A stretch of 64,000 bases of DNA from positions 496,001-560,000 of the forward strand of contig NZ_JABGCJ010000002.1 in assembly GCF_019799965.1 (NCBI RefSeq), in the 5' to 3' direction. Source of the DNA: Modestobacter italicus. Lineage in GTDB: Bacteria; Actinomycetota; Actinomycetes; Mycobacteriales; Geodermatophilaceae. The notes below the pieces were generated by a model. It was not told the origin of the DNA, did not search any database, and saw only the letters and a list, made by a program, of their open reading frames with translations. The first letter of the stretch is position 1. Each line of letters begins with the position of its first letter. Below are positions 43,330-53,970 of this stretch, piece after piece. A program made the translations under genes and the position numbers.

Positions 43330-44883
43330 GTGACCTCGACCGTGCCAGGGTCGGTGCCCCGGCCAGCGGGGAACCGCCCGCTCCCGCTCCGCGACCTCGC
43401 CGACCTGCTCGGCGCCCCCGTGCAGGGGGCGGCCGACGTGACCGTCCGCGGTGTCACCCTCGCCTCCGGCGAGGTCCGCCCCGGCGACCTCTACGCGGCG
43501 CTGCCCGGCGCCCGGACCCACGGGGCCCGGTACGCCGCCGACGCCGCCGCCCGGGGCGCGGTCGCCGTGCTCACCGACCCCGCGGGTGAGCCCGAGGCCC
43601 GGGCGACCGGGCTGGCGGTGTGCGTCACCCCGGAGCCGCGGGCCGTGCTCGGCGCGGTCGCCTCCCGGGTGTACGGCCGGCCGACCGAGCAGCTGCGCGT
43701 CGTGGGGATCACCGGCACCAACGGCAAGACCACCACCGCCTACCTGGTCGAGGCCGGGCTGGCCGCTGCCGGGCTGCCCAGCGGCCTGATCGGCACCGTG
43801 CAGACCCGCACCCGGGGCCGGGACGCCGCCGGTGCGCCGGTCACCACCGAGCTGCCCAGCGTGCGCACCACGCCGGAGGCCACCGACCTGCACGCCCTGC
43901 TGGCCACCATGGTCGAGGCTGGCGTGCAGGCGGTGGTGATGGAGGTGTCCAGCCACGCGCTGGTGCAGGGCCGGGTCGGCGGCGTCGGGTTCGCCGCCGC
44001 CGGGTTCACCAACCTCTCCCGCGACCACCTGGACTTCCACGGGGACGTGGAGGGCTACTTCCGGGCCAAGGCGCTGCTCTTCGACGGGCGCGCCGCGGTC
44101 GAGGTCGTCGACGTCGACGACCCGGCCGGGCGGCGGCTGGTCCGGCCCGGCACGGTCACCGTCTCGACCGCGGGGAAGGCCGCCGACTGGTGGGCCACCG
44201 ACGTGGCCGGCGTTCCCTCCGGCGGGTCCACCTTCACCCTGCACGGCCCCGGTGGCCGCAGCTGGCCGGCCCGGCTCCGGCTGCCCGGCAGCTTCAACGT
44301 CGCCAACGCGGTGCTCGCCGTCGCCCTGCTGGACGCCGTCGGCGTGCCGGTGGAGACCGCGGTCGCAGGACTGGCCGAGACCGTCGTCCCCGGCCGGATG
44401 GAGCCGGTGGACGCCGGCCAGCCGTTCATGGCCGTCGTCGACTACGCGCACACCCCCGACGCCGTGGCGACGGCGCTGCGGGCGCTGCGCGGGGCGACCA
44501 CCGGGCGGCTGGTCACGGTGCTCGGCTGCGGTGGTGACCGGGACCCGGGCAAGCGGCCGGCGATGGGCGCCGCGGCCGCGGCCGGCAGCGACGTGCTGGT
44601 GATCACCGACGACAACCCGCGGTCGGAGGAGCCGGCGACGATCCGCAGCGCCATGCGGGCCGGCGTCGACGACGTCCCCGCCGGGGAACGGGCCGAGGTG
44701 CTGGAGATCGGTGACCGGCGCGCCGCGCTGGCGGCGGCCGTCGCTCTCGCGCGCCCGGGTGACACCCTGCTGGTCGCCGGGAAGGGCCACGAGACCGGCC
44801 AGGAGGTGGGAGGTCAGGTGCTGCCCTTCGACGACCGTGCGGTGCTGCGGGAGCTGCTGACCGCCGGGACGGTGCCGGCGTGA
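43330..44883 (+). CDS. murE: UDP-MurNAc-L-Ala-D-Glu:meso-diaminopimelate ligase MurE
   Basis: 517 residues. ATP loop GITGTNGKTTTAYLVEAGL (GTNGKTTT at 129-136), MEVSSHALVQGRVGGVGF, NLSRDHLDFHG, and DDNPRSEEP (DNPR at 428-431). DNPR is the motif for meso-diaminopimelate rather than lysine, so the peptidoglycan should be A1gamma or another DAP type. GTG at 43330 fits the TAGATT element; an earlier in-frame start at 43288 adds 14 residues with no homology. The stop overlaps murF. Confidence 0.95.
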   Translation: MTSTVPGSVPRPAGNRPLPLRDLADLLGAPVQGAADVTVRGVTLASGEVRPGDLYAALPGARTHGARYAADAAARGAVAVLTDPAGEPEARATGLAVCVTPEPRAVLGAVASRVYGRPTEQLRVVGITGTNGKTTTAYLVEAGLAAAGLPSGLIGTVQTRTRGRDAAGAPVTTELPSVRTTPEATDLHALLATMVEAGVQAVVMEVSSHALVQGRVGGVGFAAAGFTNLSRDHLDFHGDVEGYFRAKALLFDGRAAVEVVDVDDPAGRRLVRPGTVTVSTAGKAADWWATDVAGVPSGGSTFTLHGPGGRSWPARLRLPGSFNVANAVLAVALLDAVGVPVETAVAGLAETVVPGRMEPVDAGQPFMAVVDYAHTPDAVATALRALRGATTGRLVTVLGCGGDRDPGKRPAMGAAAAAGSDVLVITDDNPRSEEPATIRSAMRAGVDDVPAGERAEVLEIGDRRAALAAAVALARPGDTLLVAGKGHETGQEVGGQVLPFDDRAVLRELLTAGTVPA

Positions 44884-46325
44884 TCGCGCTGACGCTGGCC
44901 GAGGTGGCCGAGGCCGTCGGCGGTGAGCTCGTCGGTGGGCCCGGTGACCTGACCGTCTCCGGCGCGGTGCTGGTCGACTCCCGCGCCGTCGGTGCCGGGG
45001 ACCTGTTCGTGGCGCTGCCGGGGGAGCGGGTGGACGGGGCGGACTTCGTCCCGGCCGCCGCCGCGGCCGGCGCGGTGGCCGCACTCAGCACCCGGCCGGA
45101 CCCCGCGCTGCCCTGCGTCGTCGTCGCCGACCCGGTCGAGGCGCTGGGCCGGCTGGCCGGGGCGGTGCACCGGCGGCTGGTCGACGGCGGGCTGGTCACC
45201 ATCGGCATCACCGGCTCCTCGGGCAAGACCTCCACCAAGGACCTGCTCGGTCAGGTGCTGGCCACCGCCGGCCCGACCGTCAGCCCGCAGGGCTCCTTCA
45301 ACAACGACATCGGACTGCCGCTGACCGTGCTCACCGCCGACGCCGGCACCCGGCACCTGGTGCTGGAGATGGGCGCGCGCGGTCCCGGGCACATCGCCCG
45401 GCTCTGCCGGATCGCCCGGCCGCACGTCGGCGTGGTGCTCAACGTGGGCTCGGCGCACCTCGGCGAGTTCGGCAGCGCCGAGGTGATCGCCACGAGCAAG
45501 GGCGAGCTGGTCGAGGCGCTGCCCGCCGACGGCACCGCGGTGCTCAACGCCGACGACCCGCGGGTGATCGGCATGGCGCCCCGCACCCGGGCGGCCGTCG
45601 TGACCACCGGCGTCGAGAACGACGCCGACGTCCGGGCCACCGACGTGACCCTGGACGACGCCGCCCGCACCCGGTTCACCCTGCTGGCCGGCGGCGAGCA
45701 GCACCCGGTCGCCCTGCAGGTCGTCGGGGTCCACCAGGTGGCCAACGCGCTGTCCGCGGCCGGTGCCGCGCTGGCCGCCGGGATGACCCCCGCGCAGGTC
45801 GCCGCCGCGCTGTCGGCGGCCGGGCCGCGCAGCCGCTGGCGGATGGAGGTCACCCGGCGCGCCGACGGGGTGACGGTGGTCAACGACGCCTACAACGCCA
45901 ACCCCGAGTCGATGCGGGCCGCGCTCGCGGCGCTGGTCCGGCTGCCGGGCCGCCGCCGGATCGCCGTCCTCGGCGCGATGGGCGAGCTGGGGCCCGCCGC
46001 CGACGCAGAGCACACCCGGCTGGGCCGGGACGCGGTGCGCGCCGGGGTCGACCTGCTGGTCGCGGTCGGCCCGGACGCCCTCGGCGTGCACACCGGTGCG
46101 CTGGCCGAGCGTGGCGCGCAGGACGCCGGCAGCGACACAGCAGACAGCCACGGGGGAGAGCAGGAGACGAGCGTGCACGTGCCGGACCGGGCCGCGGCAG
46201 CGCGGCTGTTGGCCGAGGTGGTGGCCCCGGGCGACGTCGTCCTGGTGAAGGCCTCGCGCAGTTACGGGCTCGAGGAGCTCGCCGCCGAGCTGCTGGGCTC
46301 GGGCGGCTCGGAGGTGACCGCGTGA
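44880..46325 (+). CDS. murF: UDP-MurNAc-tripeptide:D-Ala-D-Ala ligase MurF
   Basis: 481 residues. Adds D-Ala-D-Ala to complete the pentapeptide. VDSRAVGAGDLFVALPG in the first domain, ATP loop GITGSSGKTSTKDLL (112-119), SFNNDIGLPLTVL, EMGARGPGHIARL, NVGSAHLGEFGS, DAYNANPESMRAAL and VLGAMGELG. GTG start overlaps the murE stop (GTGA) and its stop overlaps mraY. Confidence 0.95.
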   Translation: MIALTLAEVAEAVGGELVGGPGDLTVSGAVLVDSRAVGAGDLFVALPGERVDGADFVPAAAAAGAVAALSTRPDPALPCVVVADPVEALGRLAGAVHRRLVDGGLVTIGITGSSGKTSTKDLLGQVLATAGPTVSPQGSFNNDIGLPLTVLTADAGTRHLVLEMGARGPGHIARLCRIARPHVGVVLNVGSAHLGEFGSAEVIATSKGELVEALPADGTAVLNADDPRVIGMAPRTRAAVVTTGVENDADVRATDVTLDDAARTRFTLLAGGEQHPVALQVVGVHQVANALSAAGAALAAGMTPAQVAAALSAAGPRSRWRMEVTRRADGVTVVNDAYNANPESMRAALAALVRLPGRRRIAVLGAMGELGPAADAEHTRLGRDAVRAGVDLLVAVGPDALGVHTGALAERGAQDAGSDTADSHGGEQETSVHVPDRAAAARLLAEVVAPGDVVLVKASRSYGLEELAAELLGSGGSEVTA

Positions 46326-47401
46326 AGTCGGTGCTGGTCGCCGCCGCCGTCGGGCTGATCATCTCGATCCTGGTCACCCCGCTGGCGATCAAGGCCTTCC
46401 GCCGGCACGGCTTCGGGCAGGAGATCCGGGACGACGGGCCGGAGAGCCACCTGTCGAAGAAGGGCACGCCCACGATGGGCGGCACCGTCATGGTGCTGGC
46501 CACCGTGCTCGGCTACCTGGTCGCCCACCTGTTCCTGATCAACCAGGAGGGGCGCGGGGTCACCGCCACCGGGCTGCTGCTGCTCTTCCTGCTCATCGGC
46601 CTGGGCACCGTCGGGTTCCTCGACGACTACCTCAAGATCCGCTACCGGCGCAGCCTCGGGCTGAACAAGACCGCCAAGCTGGTCGGCCAGCTGGTCGTCG
46701 GGGTGACCTTCGCCGTCCTCGCCCTGATGGCCGACGACGAGAACGGCACGGCCGTGGCCACCACGGCGGTCTCCTTCGTCCGGGACATCGCGCCGCTGAC
46801 GCTGCCGGCGTTCCTGTTCATCGCGCTGGCCTATCTCTTCATCGCCGGCTTCTCCAACGCGGTCAACCTCACCGACGGCCTGGACGGGCTGGCCGCCGGC
46901 TGCTCCGCGATGGTCTTCGCCTCGTACGTGATCATCTCGTTCTGGCAGTTCGGGCACGACTGCGCCGGTGAGCTCGTCGACGGCTGCTACACGGTGCGCG
47001 ACCCGCTGGACGTGACCCTGGTGGCCGCCGCGGCGATGGGCGCCTGCCTGGGCTTCCTGTGGTGGAACACCTCCCCGGCCCGGATCTTCATGGGCGACAC
47101 CGGCTCGCTGGCCCTCGGTGGCCTGATGTCCGGGCTGGCGATCGTCACCCGCACCGAGCTGCTGCTGGTGGTGCTCGGCGGGCTCTTCGTCGCGGTGACC
47201 CTCTCGGTGGTCATCCAGGTCGGCTTCTTCCGGGCCACCCGGCGGCGGGTGTTCCGGATGGCGCCCCTGCACCACCACTTCGAGCTGGCCGGCTGGGCGG
47301 AGAACACCGTCATCGTCCGGTTCTGGCTGGTCACCGGCATGGCGGTCGCCTTCGGGCTGGGGCTGTTCTACGCCGACTGGCTCGCCTTCGCCGGGCTGTG
47401 A
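46322..47401 (+). CDS. mraY: Phospho-N-acetylmuramoyl-pentapeptide transferase MraY
   Basis: Integral membrane enzyme (359 residues, about ten helices) that makes lipid I from UDP-MurNAc-pentapeptide and polyprenyl phosphate. Catalytic aspartate cluster in VGFLDDYLKI, NAVNLTDGLDGLAAG, MGDTGSLALGG, and the HHH motif APLHHHFEL. SKKGTPTMGG is the first conserved loop. GTG start and stop overlap both neighbours by four bases. Confidence 0.96.
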   Translation: MKSVLVAAAVGLIISILVTPLAIKAFRRHGFGQEIRDDGPESHLSKKGTPTMGGTVMVLATVLGYLVAHLFLINQEGRGVTATGLLLLFLLIGLGTVGFLDDYLKIRYRRSLGLNKTAKLVGQLVVGVTFAVLALMADDENGTAVATTAVSFVRDIAPLTLPAFLFIALAYLFIAGFSNAVNLTDGLDGLAAGCSAMVFASYVIISFWQFGHDCAGELVDGCYTVRDPLDVTLVAAAAMGACLGFLWWNTSPARIFMGDTGSLALGGLMSGLAIVTRTELLLVVLGGLFVAVTLSVVIQVGFFRATRRRVFRMAPLHHHFELAGWAENTVIVRFWLVTGMAVAFGLGLFYADWLAFAGL

Positions 47402-48837
47402 GCGCACCGATGGAGCAGAGCGGGCAGCAGCCGATCGGCACCGTGCTGGTGGCCGGGCTGGGCGTCTCCGGCGCCGCGGCCGCGCGCGTGCTGCTGGCCC
47501 GCGGCGACGAGGTGCTGCTCACCGACGCCGCGGAGCCGGCCGTGCTCTCCGAGCTGGTCGCCGCCGGTGCCCGGTGGCTCGGCCCGGTGGACGCCCCGCC
47601 CGAGGGGGTCGACCTGGTCGTCACCTCGCCGGGCTGGCGGCCGGACTCCCCGCTGCTGGTGGCCGCGGCTGCCCGGGGCCTGGAGGTCGTCGGCGAGCCC
47701 GAGCTGGCCTGGCGGCTGCGGATCGCCGGCCCCGGCGGGCAGCCGGCGCCCTGGTACGCCGTCACCGGCACCAACGGCAAGACGACGACGGTGACCATGC
47801 TCGAGCAGGTGCTGCTCGCCGGTGGACGGCGGGCGGTCGCGGCGGGCAACGTCGGCCGGCCGCTGGTCGAGGTGGTCACCGCCCGCACCGCCGACGGCAG
47901 CCCCGCCTACGACGCGATCGCCGTGGAGCTGTCCAGCTTCCAGCTGCACTGGTCCTCCTCGATCGCCCCCGAGGCCGCCTGCGTGCTCAACGTGGCCGAC
48001 GACCACGTCGACTGGCACGGCTCCTTCGACGCCTACCGCGACGCCAAGGCCCAGCTGGTCCGGCTGGCGCCGGTCGCGGTCGCCGACGCCGGCGACCCGG
48101 TGGCGTCCGCGGTCGTCGCCACCCACCGGCACCCGGTCACGGTGACCCTCGACGAGCCGGCGCGCGGCCAGCTGGGGGTGCGCGCCGGGGCGCTGGTCGA
48201 CCGCGCCTTCAGCGCCGAGCCCGCCGGCGAGGTGCTGGTGGAGCTGGCCGCGCTGCAGGTCCGCGGGCCGCACAACACGGTCAACGCCCTCGCCGCCGCC
48301 GCCCTCGGCCGCGCGGCCGGCGTCGACGCGGCCGCGGTCGGTCGCGGCCTGGCCGGCTTCCGCGGCGGCGCCCACCGCAACGTGCTCGTCGGCAGCGTGG
48401 ACGGCGTGGACTTCGTCGACGACAGCAAGGCCACCAACCCGCACGCCGCCGGCGCCTCGCTCGCCGCCTACCCGCGGGTGGTGTGGATCGCCGGCGGCCT
48501 GCTCAAGGGCGCCGACGTCGACCCGCTGGTCGCCGCGGTCGCCGACCGGCTGGCCGGGGTGGTGCTGCTCGGCCGGGACCGCGAGCAGTTGGCCCGGTCG
48601 CTGGCGCGACACGCCCCGTCGGTCCCGCGCACGGTGGTCCCCAGCGGCGACGATGACGCTGTGACGGATGGGACCGACGGGGACCGGGTGATGGGTGAGG
48701 TGGTGGCGGCCGCCGTCCGCCTGGCCCGGCCGGGGGACACCGTGCTGCTGGCGCCCGCGGCCGCCTCGATGGACGTCTTCACCGACTACGCCCACCGCGG
48801 CCGGGCCTTCGCCGCCGCCGTCCGGGCGCTGGGCTGA
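47398..48837 (+). CDS. murD: UDP-MurNAc-L-Ala:D-glutamate ligase MurD
   Basis: 479 residues. N-terminal Rossmann VLVAGLGVSGAAAARVLL, ATP loop TGTNGKTTTVTML (124-131), AVELSSFQLHWSSS, VLNVADDHVDWHGS, DDSKATNPHAAGAS and LAPAAASMDVF with the family D-x-F. Cytoplasmic, second amino acid of the stem peptide. The GTG at 47398 overlaps the mraY stop; an ATG five codons later is an alternative. ftsW follows after six bases. Confidence 0.95.
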   Translation: MSAPMEQSGQQPIGTVLVAGLGVSGAAAARVLLARGDEVLLTDAAEPAVLSELVAAGARWLGPVDAPPEGVDLVVTSPGWRPDSPLLVAAAARGLEVVGEPELAWRLRIAGPGGQPAPWYAVTGTNGKTTTVTMLEQVLLAGGRRAVAAGNVGRPLVEVVTARTADGSPAYDAIAVELSSFQLHWSSSIAPEAACVLNVADDHVDWHGSFDAYRDAKAQLVRLAPVAVADAGDPVASAVVATHRHPVTVTLDEPARGQLGVRAGALVDRAFSAEPAGEVLVELAALQVRGPHNTVNALAAAALGRAAGVDAAAVGRGLAGFRGGAHRNVLVGSVDGVDFVDDSKATNPHAAGASLAAYPRVVWIAGGLLKGADVDPLVAAVADRLAGVVLLGRDREQLARSLARHAPSVPRTVVPSGDDDAVTDGTDGDRVMGEVVAAAVRLARPGDTVLLAPAAASMDVFTDYAHRGRAFAAAVRALG

Positions 48838-48843
48838 CCCGGG

Positions 48844-50541
48844 ATGGCCACGACCACCCGGGACCGCCGGGCCGTGCCCGCCCGCCCGCCCGAACCCGCC
48901 GAAGCGCCCCGCGCCGGGCTGGCCGCCCGCTTCCGCGGCCCGGCCTGGCTCGACGGGCCGATGACCAGCTCGCACCTGGTGCTCGGCTCGGCCGGCATGC
49001 TGCTGGCCATCGGTCTGGTCATGGTCTTCTCCGCCTCCTCGATCGAGGCGGCCACCTCCGGCCAGCCGGCCTGGCTGCCCGGCGTCCGGCAGCTGACCTT
49101 CGCCGGGATCGGCCTGGCCGGCATGCTCGTGGCGATGCGGCTGCCGGTCGGGCGCATCCGGCAGTGGTCAGGCCGGGGGATGCTGCTGGTCTTCCTCCTC
49201 CTGCTCCTGGTGCTGGTCCCGGGCATCGGGCTGAAGCTCAACGGCTCGCGGGCCTGGTTCGACCTGGGCTTCACCAACTTCCAGCCCTCGGAGCTGGCCA
49301 AGCTGGTCTTCGCGCTGTGGGGCGCTCACGTCCTCGCCCTGCGCGAGCGGTACATGACCACCCAGTCGCTGCTGGTCCCCGTCATCCCGGTCTTCGTGCT
49401 GATGTGCCTGCTGCTGCTCGCCGAGCCGGACATGGGCGCCGTGGTGAGCCTCGGCCTGGTCGTGGCCGGGCTGATGTGGGCCGGTGGGCTGTCCCGCCGC
49501 TACATCGCCGGCGCGGTCGCGTTGGTGGCGGCGCTGGTCGCGCTGATGGTCGCGGTGGCGCCGTACCGGATGGCCCGGGTGACCTCGTTCCTCGACCCGT
49601 TCGCCGACCCCCTGGGCGACGGCATGCAGGCGATCCGCGGGTTCTACGCGCTGGCCACCGGCGGCGTGTGGGGCGTGGGCCTGGGCAACAGCGCGCTGAA
49701 GTGGAACCTGCTGCCGCACGCGGAGTCCGACTACATCTTCGCCATCATCGGTGAGGAGCTGGGCTTCCTGGGCTGCCTCGTGGTGATCGGCCTGTACGCG
49801 ATGCTGGCCTGGGCCGGGTTCCGGATCGCCCGCCGCTCCACCGACCGGTTCGTGCAGCTGGCCAGCATCGCCATCACGGTGTGGCTGGTCGGCCAGGCGA
49901 CGATGAACATGGGCTACGTCGTCGGGCTGCTGCCGGTCACCGGTGTCACGCTCCCGTTGATCTCCGCCGGCGGCACGTCGCTGGTGCTCACCCTGTTCGT
50001 GATCGGGCTGCTGGCCCGGTTCGCCCGGTCCGAGCCGGCCGCGATCGCCCACCAGCGGCACGTCCGCCGCGGCTGGCTGGCCCGGCTGCTGCTGCCGGTG
50101 CCGGCCGCCGCCGTCGACCCGGTGCCCTCCCGCCGGCGCCGGCCGGTGCGGCCGGGGCCCGGCGCGCGTCCCGGGCCGGGCACCGACCCGTCCGGGTGGC
50201 GTCCCGGTCGCACGGTCACCCGGGTCCCCGGGCTGCGCACCCAGGAGCAGCTGGCCGTGCGTCCCGGCGCCCGGGAACCCCGCCCGGACCCCCGGCGGGC
50301 TGCCCCGGGTCCGTGGGCCGGCGCCCCGGACGCGCGCCGGGGTGCGGTCCAGCGGCAGACTGGGCGCGGCCGGCTCCCCGCCGGTGACCGTCCGACCGTC
50401 CGCAACCGGCCCCCGGGTGCCGGGCCCGTCCTCCGCGACGTGCCCCGCGACCCCGGTGGGCCCGGTGAACCCCCCGCCGCGCGGGCGCGGCCGGTCGCCC
50501 GGCCCCGCCCCCCGAGAACGGAACGGCCACGTCCCCTGTGA
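48844..50541 (+). CDS. ftsW: Septal SEDS glycosyltransferase FtsW
   Basis: 565 residues; partner of FtsI in polymerising septal glycan. Ten hydrophobic helices up to about residue 395. SEDS hallmarks: [47 protein letters not shown] (conserved E-x-D), and [21 protein letters not shown] Pro/Arg-rich cytoplasmic tail of about 150 residues follows, much longer than in E. coli, and may be disordered. ATG six bases after murD; the stop overlaps murG. Confidence 0.93.
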   Translation: MATTTRDRRAVPARPPEPAEAPRAGLAARFRGPAWLDGPMTSSHLVLGSAGMLLAIGLVMVFSASSIEAATSGQPAWLPGVRQLTFAGIGLAGMLVAMRLPVGRIRQWSGRGMLLVFLLLLLVLVPGIGLKLNGSRAWFDLGFTNFQPSELAKLVFALWGAHVLALRERYMTTQSLLVPVIPVFVLMCLLLLAEPDMGAVVSLGLVVAGLMWAGGLSRRYIAGAVALVAALVALMVAVAPYRMARVTSFLDPFADPLGDGMQAIRGFYALATGGVWGVGLGNSALKWNLLPHAESDYIFAIIGEELGFLGCLVVIGLYAMLAWAGFRIARRSTDRFVQLASIAITVWLVGQATMNMGYVVGLLPVTGVTLPLISAGGTSLVLTLFVIGLLARFARSEPAAIAHQRHVRRGWLARLLLPVPAAAVDPVPSRRRRPVRPGPGARPGPGTDPSGWRPGRTVTRVPGLRTQEQLAVRPGAREPRPDPRRAAPGPWAGAPDARRGAVQRQTGRGRLPAGDRPTVRNRPPGAGPVLRDVPRDPGGPGEPPAARARPVARPRPPRTERPRPL

Positions 50542-51710
50542 CCTCCCCCCAGTCCGCCCCCGGCGCCGGAGCGGCTGAGCCGACCGGCGACCGCCCGGTC
50601 TCCGTCGTGCTCGCCGGCGGCGGCACCGGCGGGCACATCGAGCCGATGCTGGCCCTCGCCGACGCCCTCACCCGGCGCAGTGGCTCCACCGGCGGCACGC
50701 CCCGGGTCACCTGCCTGGGCACCGCCCGGGGCATGGAGACCCGGCTGGTGCCGGCCCGTGGCTACGACCTGCGGCTCATCCCCCCGGTGCCGCTGCCCCG
50801 CAAGCCCACCCCGGACCTGCTGCGGGTGCCGGGCCGGGTCCGGCGTTCGGTCGCCGAGACCCGGGCCCTGCTCAGCGAGCTGGACGCCGACGTGGTCGTG
50901 GGCTTCGGCGGCTACGTCGCCCTGCCGGCCTACCTGGCCGCGCGCCGGGCCGGCGTGCCGGTCGTGGTGCACGAGCAGAACGCGCTGCCCGGGCTGGCCA
51001 ACCGGATCGGTGCCCGGGTCGCCGCGGCCGTCGCGGTCACCGTGCCCGGCACCCCGCTGCGCGGTGGGCAGCACGTGGGCATGCCGCTGCGCACCTCGAT
51101 CAGCGGGCTGGACCGCGCCGCACGGCGGGCGGAGGCCCGCGCGGCCTTCGGCCTGGACGCCGACCGGCCCACGCTGCTGGTCTTCGGCGGCTCCCAGGGC
51201 GCCGCCTCGCTGAACCGGGCCGCGGTGGCCGCCGCCGACGCGCTCACCGCCGCCGGCGTGCAGGTGCTGCACGCCCGCGGGCCCAAGAACACCGACGTCG
51301 CCGTGCCCGCCCGCCCGGCCGGCGCGGCCCCGTACGTCGTCGTCGACTACCTGGAGCGGATGGACCTGGCCTACGCCGCGGCCGACCTGGCGCTGTGCCG
51401 CTCCGGCGCGGTCACCGTCGCCGAGCTGTCCGCGGTGGGGCTGCCGGCCGCCTTCGTGCCGCTGCCGATCGGCAACGGTGAACAGCGGCTCAACGCCCTG
51501 CCCGTGGTGGAGGCCGGTGGTGGGCTGCTGGTGGCCGACGCCGACCTGTCGCCGTCCTGGATCGAGGCCCAGCTGGTGCCCCTGCTCACCGACCCGCGGC
51601 AGCTGGCCGGCCTGACCCGGCACGCGGCCGCCGCCGGCTCCCGGGACGCCGACGAGCGGCTCGCCGACCTCGTGCTGCAGGTCGCCGGCCAGGGGGTGCG
51701 ACGCCGGTGA
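50538..51710 (+). CDS. murG: Lipid II synthase MurG
   Basis: 390 residues. GT-B enzyme that transfers GlcNAc to lipid I on the inner face of the membrane. Motifs [20 protein letters not shown] (glycine loop 27-32), [48 protein letters not shown] and [23 protein letters not shown] start and stop overlap ftsW and murC by four bases. Confidence 0.95.
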   Translation: MTSPQSAPGAGAAEPTGDRPVSVVLAGGGTGGHIEPMLALADALTRRSGSTGGTPRVTCLGTARGMETRLVPARGYDLRLIPPVPLPRKPTPDLLRVPGRVRRSVAETRALLSELDADVVVGFGGYVALPAYLAARRAGVPVVVHEQNALPGLANRIGARVAAAVAVTVPGTPLRGGQHVGMPLRTSISGLDRAARRAEARAAFGLDADRPTLLVFGGSQGAASLNRAAVAAADALTAAGVQVLHARGPKNTDVAVPARPAGAAPYVVVDYLERMDLAYAAADLALCRSGAVTVAELSAVGLPAAFVPLPIGNGEQRLNALPVVEAGGGLLVADADLSPSWIEAQLVPLLTDPRQLAGLTRHAAAAGSRDADERLADLVLQVAGQGVRRR

Positions 51711-53158
51711 GCGCCGACGACGTCGCCGCCTGGCGCGGCCCCATCCCGGCGCTGGACGACCTCGGCGCGGTGCACTTCATCGGCATCGGCGGCGCCGGGA
51801 TGAGCGGGATCGCCCGGATCATGCTGGCCCGGGGTGTGCCGGTCTCCGGCAGCGACCGCCGTGAGTCCCCGGCGTTGCGCGCGCTGGCCGCCCTCGGTGC
51901 CCGGGTGGTGGTCGGCCACGCCGGCGAGCACCTGGGCGAGGCCGCCACCGTGGTGGTGTCCACCGCGATCCGGGACGACAACCCCGAGCTGCTGGCGGCC
52001 CGTGAGCGCGGGCTGCGGGTGCTGCCCCGGGCGGTGGCCCTGGCCGCGGTGATGGCCGGCCGGCGCAGCGTCGCCGTGGCCGGCACGCACGGCAAGACGT
52101 CGACGACGTCGATGCTCACCGTCGCCGTCCAGGCCTGCGGGGTCGACCCGTCCTTCGCCATCGGCGGGACGCTGAACGAGTCGGGCTCCAACGCCCACTC
52201 CGGGCAGGGTGACGTCTTCCTCGCCGAGGCCGACGAGAGCGACCGGTCGTTCCTGCTGCTGGCCCCGCTGGGGGCGATCGTGACCAACGTCGAGGCCGAC
52301 CACCTGGACAACTACGGCGACTTGGCCGCGGTCGAGGCGGCCTTCGACACCTTCGTCGGCACGGTCGCCGACGGCGGCTTCCTGGTGCTCTGCCTGGACG
52401 ACCCGGGCGCGGCCCGGCTGGCCGGCGTCGGCGCGGGGGCCCGGGTGCGCACCTACGGGCAGCACCCGGACGCCGACCTGCGGCTGGCCGACCTACGGGT
52501 CGCCGCCGACGGCACCCGGTACACCGCGGTCCTCGACGGCCGGGTGCTCGGCGAGGTGCACATCCAGCTGCCGGGTGAGCACATGGCGCTCAACAGCGCC
52601 GCGGCACTGCTGGCCGGGCTGGAGCTGGGCCTGCCGGCCGCCGGGCTGATCGGTGGGCTGGGCCGCTTCGGCGGCGTCCACCGGCGGTTCGAGCTGAAGG
52701 GCACCGCGGCCGGGGTGCGGGTCTACGACGACTACGCCCACCACCCGACCGAGGTGGCCGCGCAGCTGCGCGCCGCGCGCGCGGTCGTCGGCTCCGGGCG
52801 CCTGCTGGTCCTCTTCCAGCCGCACCTCTACAGCCGCACCGCCCAGTTCGCAGCCGGCTTCGGGAGGGCGCTGAGCCTGGCCGACGAGGTCGTGGTGATG
52901 GAGGTCTACGGCGCCCGCGAGGACCCGGTGCCCGGGGTGACCGGTGCGCTGGTCGCCGACGCGGTGCCGCTGGCCCCCGGCCGGGTGGCGTTCGAGCCGT
53001 CCTGGTCGGCGGCCGCACCGGCGATGGCCGCGCGCGCCCGGCCCGGTGACGTCGTGGTGACCATGGGCGCCGGTGACGTGTCGATGGTCGGGCCGGAGGT
53101 GCTGACCGCACTGGCGGCACCGGAGGCGACGGGAGACGAGCCGGGGCCGGTGCGGTGA
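51707..53158 (+). CDS. murC: UDP-N-acetylmuramate:L-alanine ligase MurC
   Basis: 483 residues. First ligase of the stem peptide. [19 protein letters not shown] near the N-terminus, ATP loop [14 protein letters not shown] (127-134), [40 protein letters not shown] and [13 protein letters not shown]. As in other actinobacteria it lies after murG and directly before ftsQ. GTG start and stop overlap both neighbours. Confidence 0.95.
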   Translation: MSADDVAAWRGPIPALDDLGAVHFIGIGGAGMSGIARIMLARGVPVSGSDRRESPALRALAALGARVVVGHAGEHLGEAATVVVSTAIRDDNPELLAARERGLRVLPRAVALAAVMAGRRSVAVAGTHGKTSTTSMLTVAVQACGVDPSFAIGGTLNESGSNAHSGQGDVFLAEADESDRSFLLLAPLGAIVTNVEADHLDNYGDLAAVEAAFDTFVGTVADGGFLVLCLDDPGAARLAGVGAGARVRTYGQHPDADLRLADLRVAADGTRYTAVLDGRVLGEVHIQLPGEHMALNSAAALLAGLELGLPAAGLIGGLGRFGGVHRRFELKGTAAGVRVYDDYAHHPTEVAAQLRAARAVVGSGRLLVLFQPHLYSRTAQFAAGFGRALSLADEVVVMEVYGAREDPVPGVTGALVADAVPLAPGRVAFEPSWSAAAPAMAARARPGDVVVTMGAGDVSMVGPEVLTALAAPEATGDEPGPVR

Positions 53159-53970
53159 GCCGGAACGGGATGACGACCAGCGACCGGGCCCGCACCGGCC
53201 GGCGCGGCGGCGTCCCGTCCGGCGGAGCGACCTCGGTGACCTCGCTGCGGGCCCGGCGGCGCCGGTCACGCCGGCGCACGCACCCGCGGCGACGGCAGCT
53301 GGCGGTCCTGGCAGCCGTGGTGCTGGTGGTCGGGGCTCTGGCGTGGGTGTTCCTGGCCAGCCCGCTGCTGGCGGTGCGCACGGTGCGGGTCGACGGTGCG
53401 GCTGCCCTGTCCGACGGTCAGGTCGTGCAGGCGGCCGGCGTGCCCAAGGGCACCCCGCTGGTGCGGGTGGACACCGAGGCGGCGGCCGCCCGGGTGGCGG
53501 AGCTGCCCCAGGTGGCCGCGGTGGAGGTGACCCGCGGCTGGCCGGGCACCGTGGTGGTCACCGTGGAAGAGCGCGTGCCGGTGGCCGTGGTCGAGCAGGC
53601 GGGGAGCCGCCAGCTCGTGGACGCCGGGGGAGTGCTCTTCGACACGATCACGGGTGAGCCCCCGGCCGGTGTCGTGCCGCTGGACGTCCCCGACCCGGGC
53701 CCGGACGACGTGGCCACCTCGGCCGCGCTCGGTGCGCTGACCGCGTTGCCCGACGAGGTGCGGGACGCGGTGACCGGCGTGAGCGCCACGACCGGGGACG
53801 ACGTGACGCTGAGCCTCAGTGGCGACCGCACGGTGCGGTGGGGGAGCGCGGCCCGGACCGACCGCAAGGCCGAGGTGCTGGGTGCGCTGCTGGCCCAGAT
53901 CGAGGACGGCGAGCTGGAGCCGGCCGACGTCCTCGACGTGAGCACGCCGGACTCCGTCGTCCTGCGGTGA
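53155..53970 (+). CDS. ftsQ: Divisome protein FtsQ (POTRA domain)
   Basis: 271 residues, type II membrane protein. Very basic cytoplasmic tail (1-47, [17 protein letters not shown]), helix LAVLAAVVLVVGALAWVFLA, POTRA domain (VRTVRVDGAAALSDGQVVQA, then GTPLVRVDTEAAAARVAELP), and VEVTRGWPGTVVVTVEERVP, the beta domain. It scaffolds FtsL and FtsB-type proteins at the septum. GTG overlaps the murC stop. It ends the long overlapping run; ftsZ has its own upstream region. Confidence 0.9.
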   Translation: MSRNGMTTSDRARTGRRGGVPSGGATSVTSLRARRRRSRRRTHPRRRQLAVLAAVVLVVGALAWVFLASPLLAVRTVRVDGAAALSDGQVVQAAGVPKGTPLVRVDTEAAAARVAELPQVAAVEVTRGWPGTVVVTVEERVPVAVVEQAGSRQLVDAGGVLFDTITGEPPAGVVPLDVPDPGPDDVATSAALGALTALPDEVRDAVTGVSATTGDDVTLSLSGDRTVRWGSAARTDRKAEVLGALLAQIEDGELEPADVLDVSTPDSVVLR

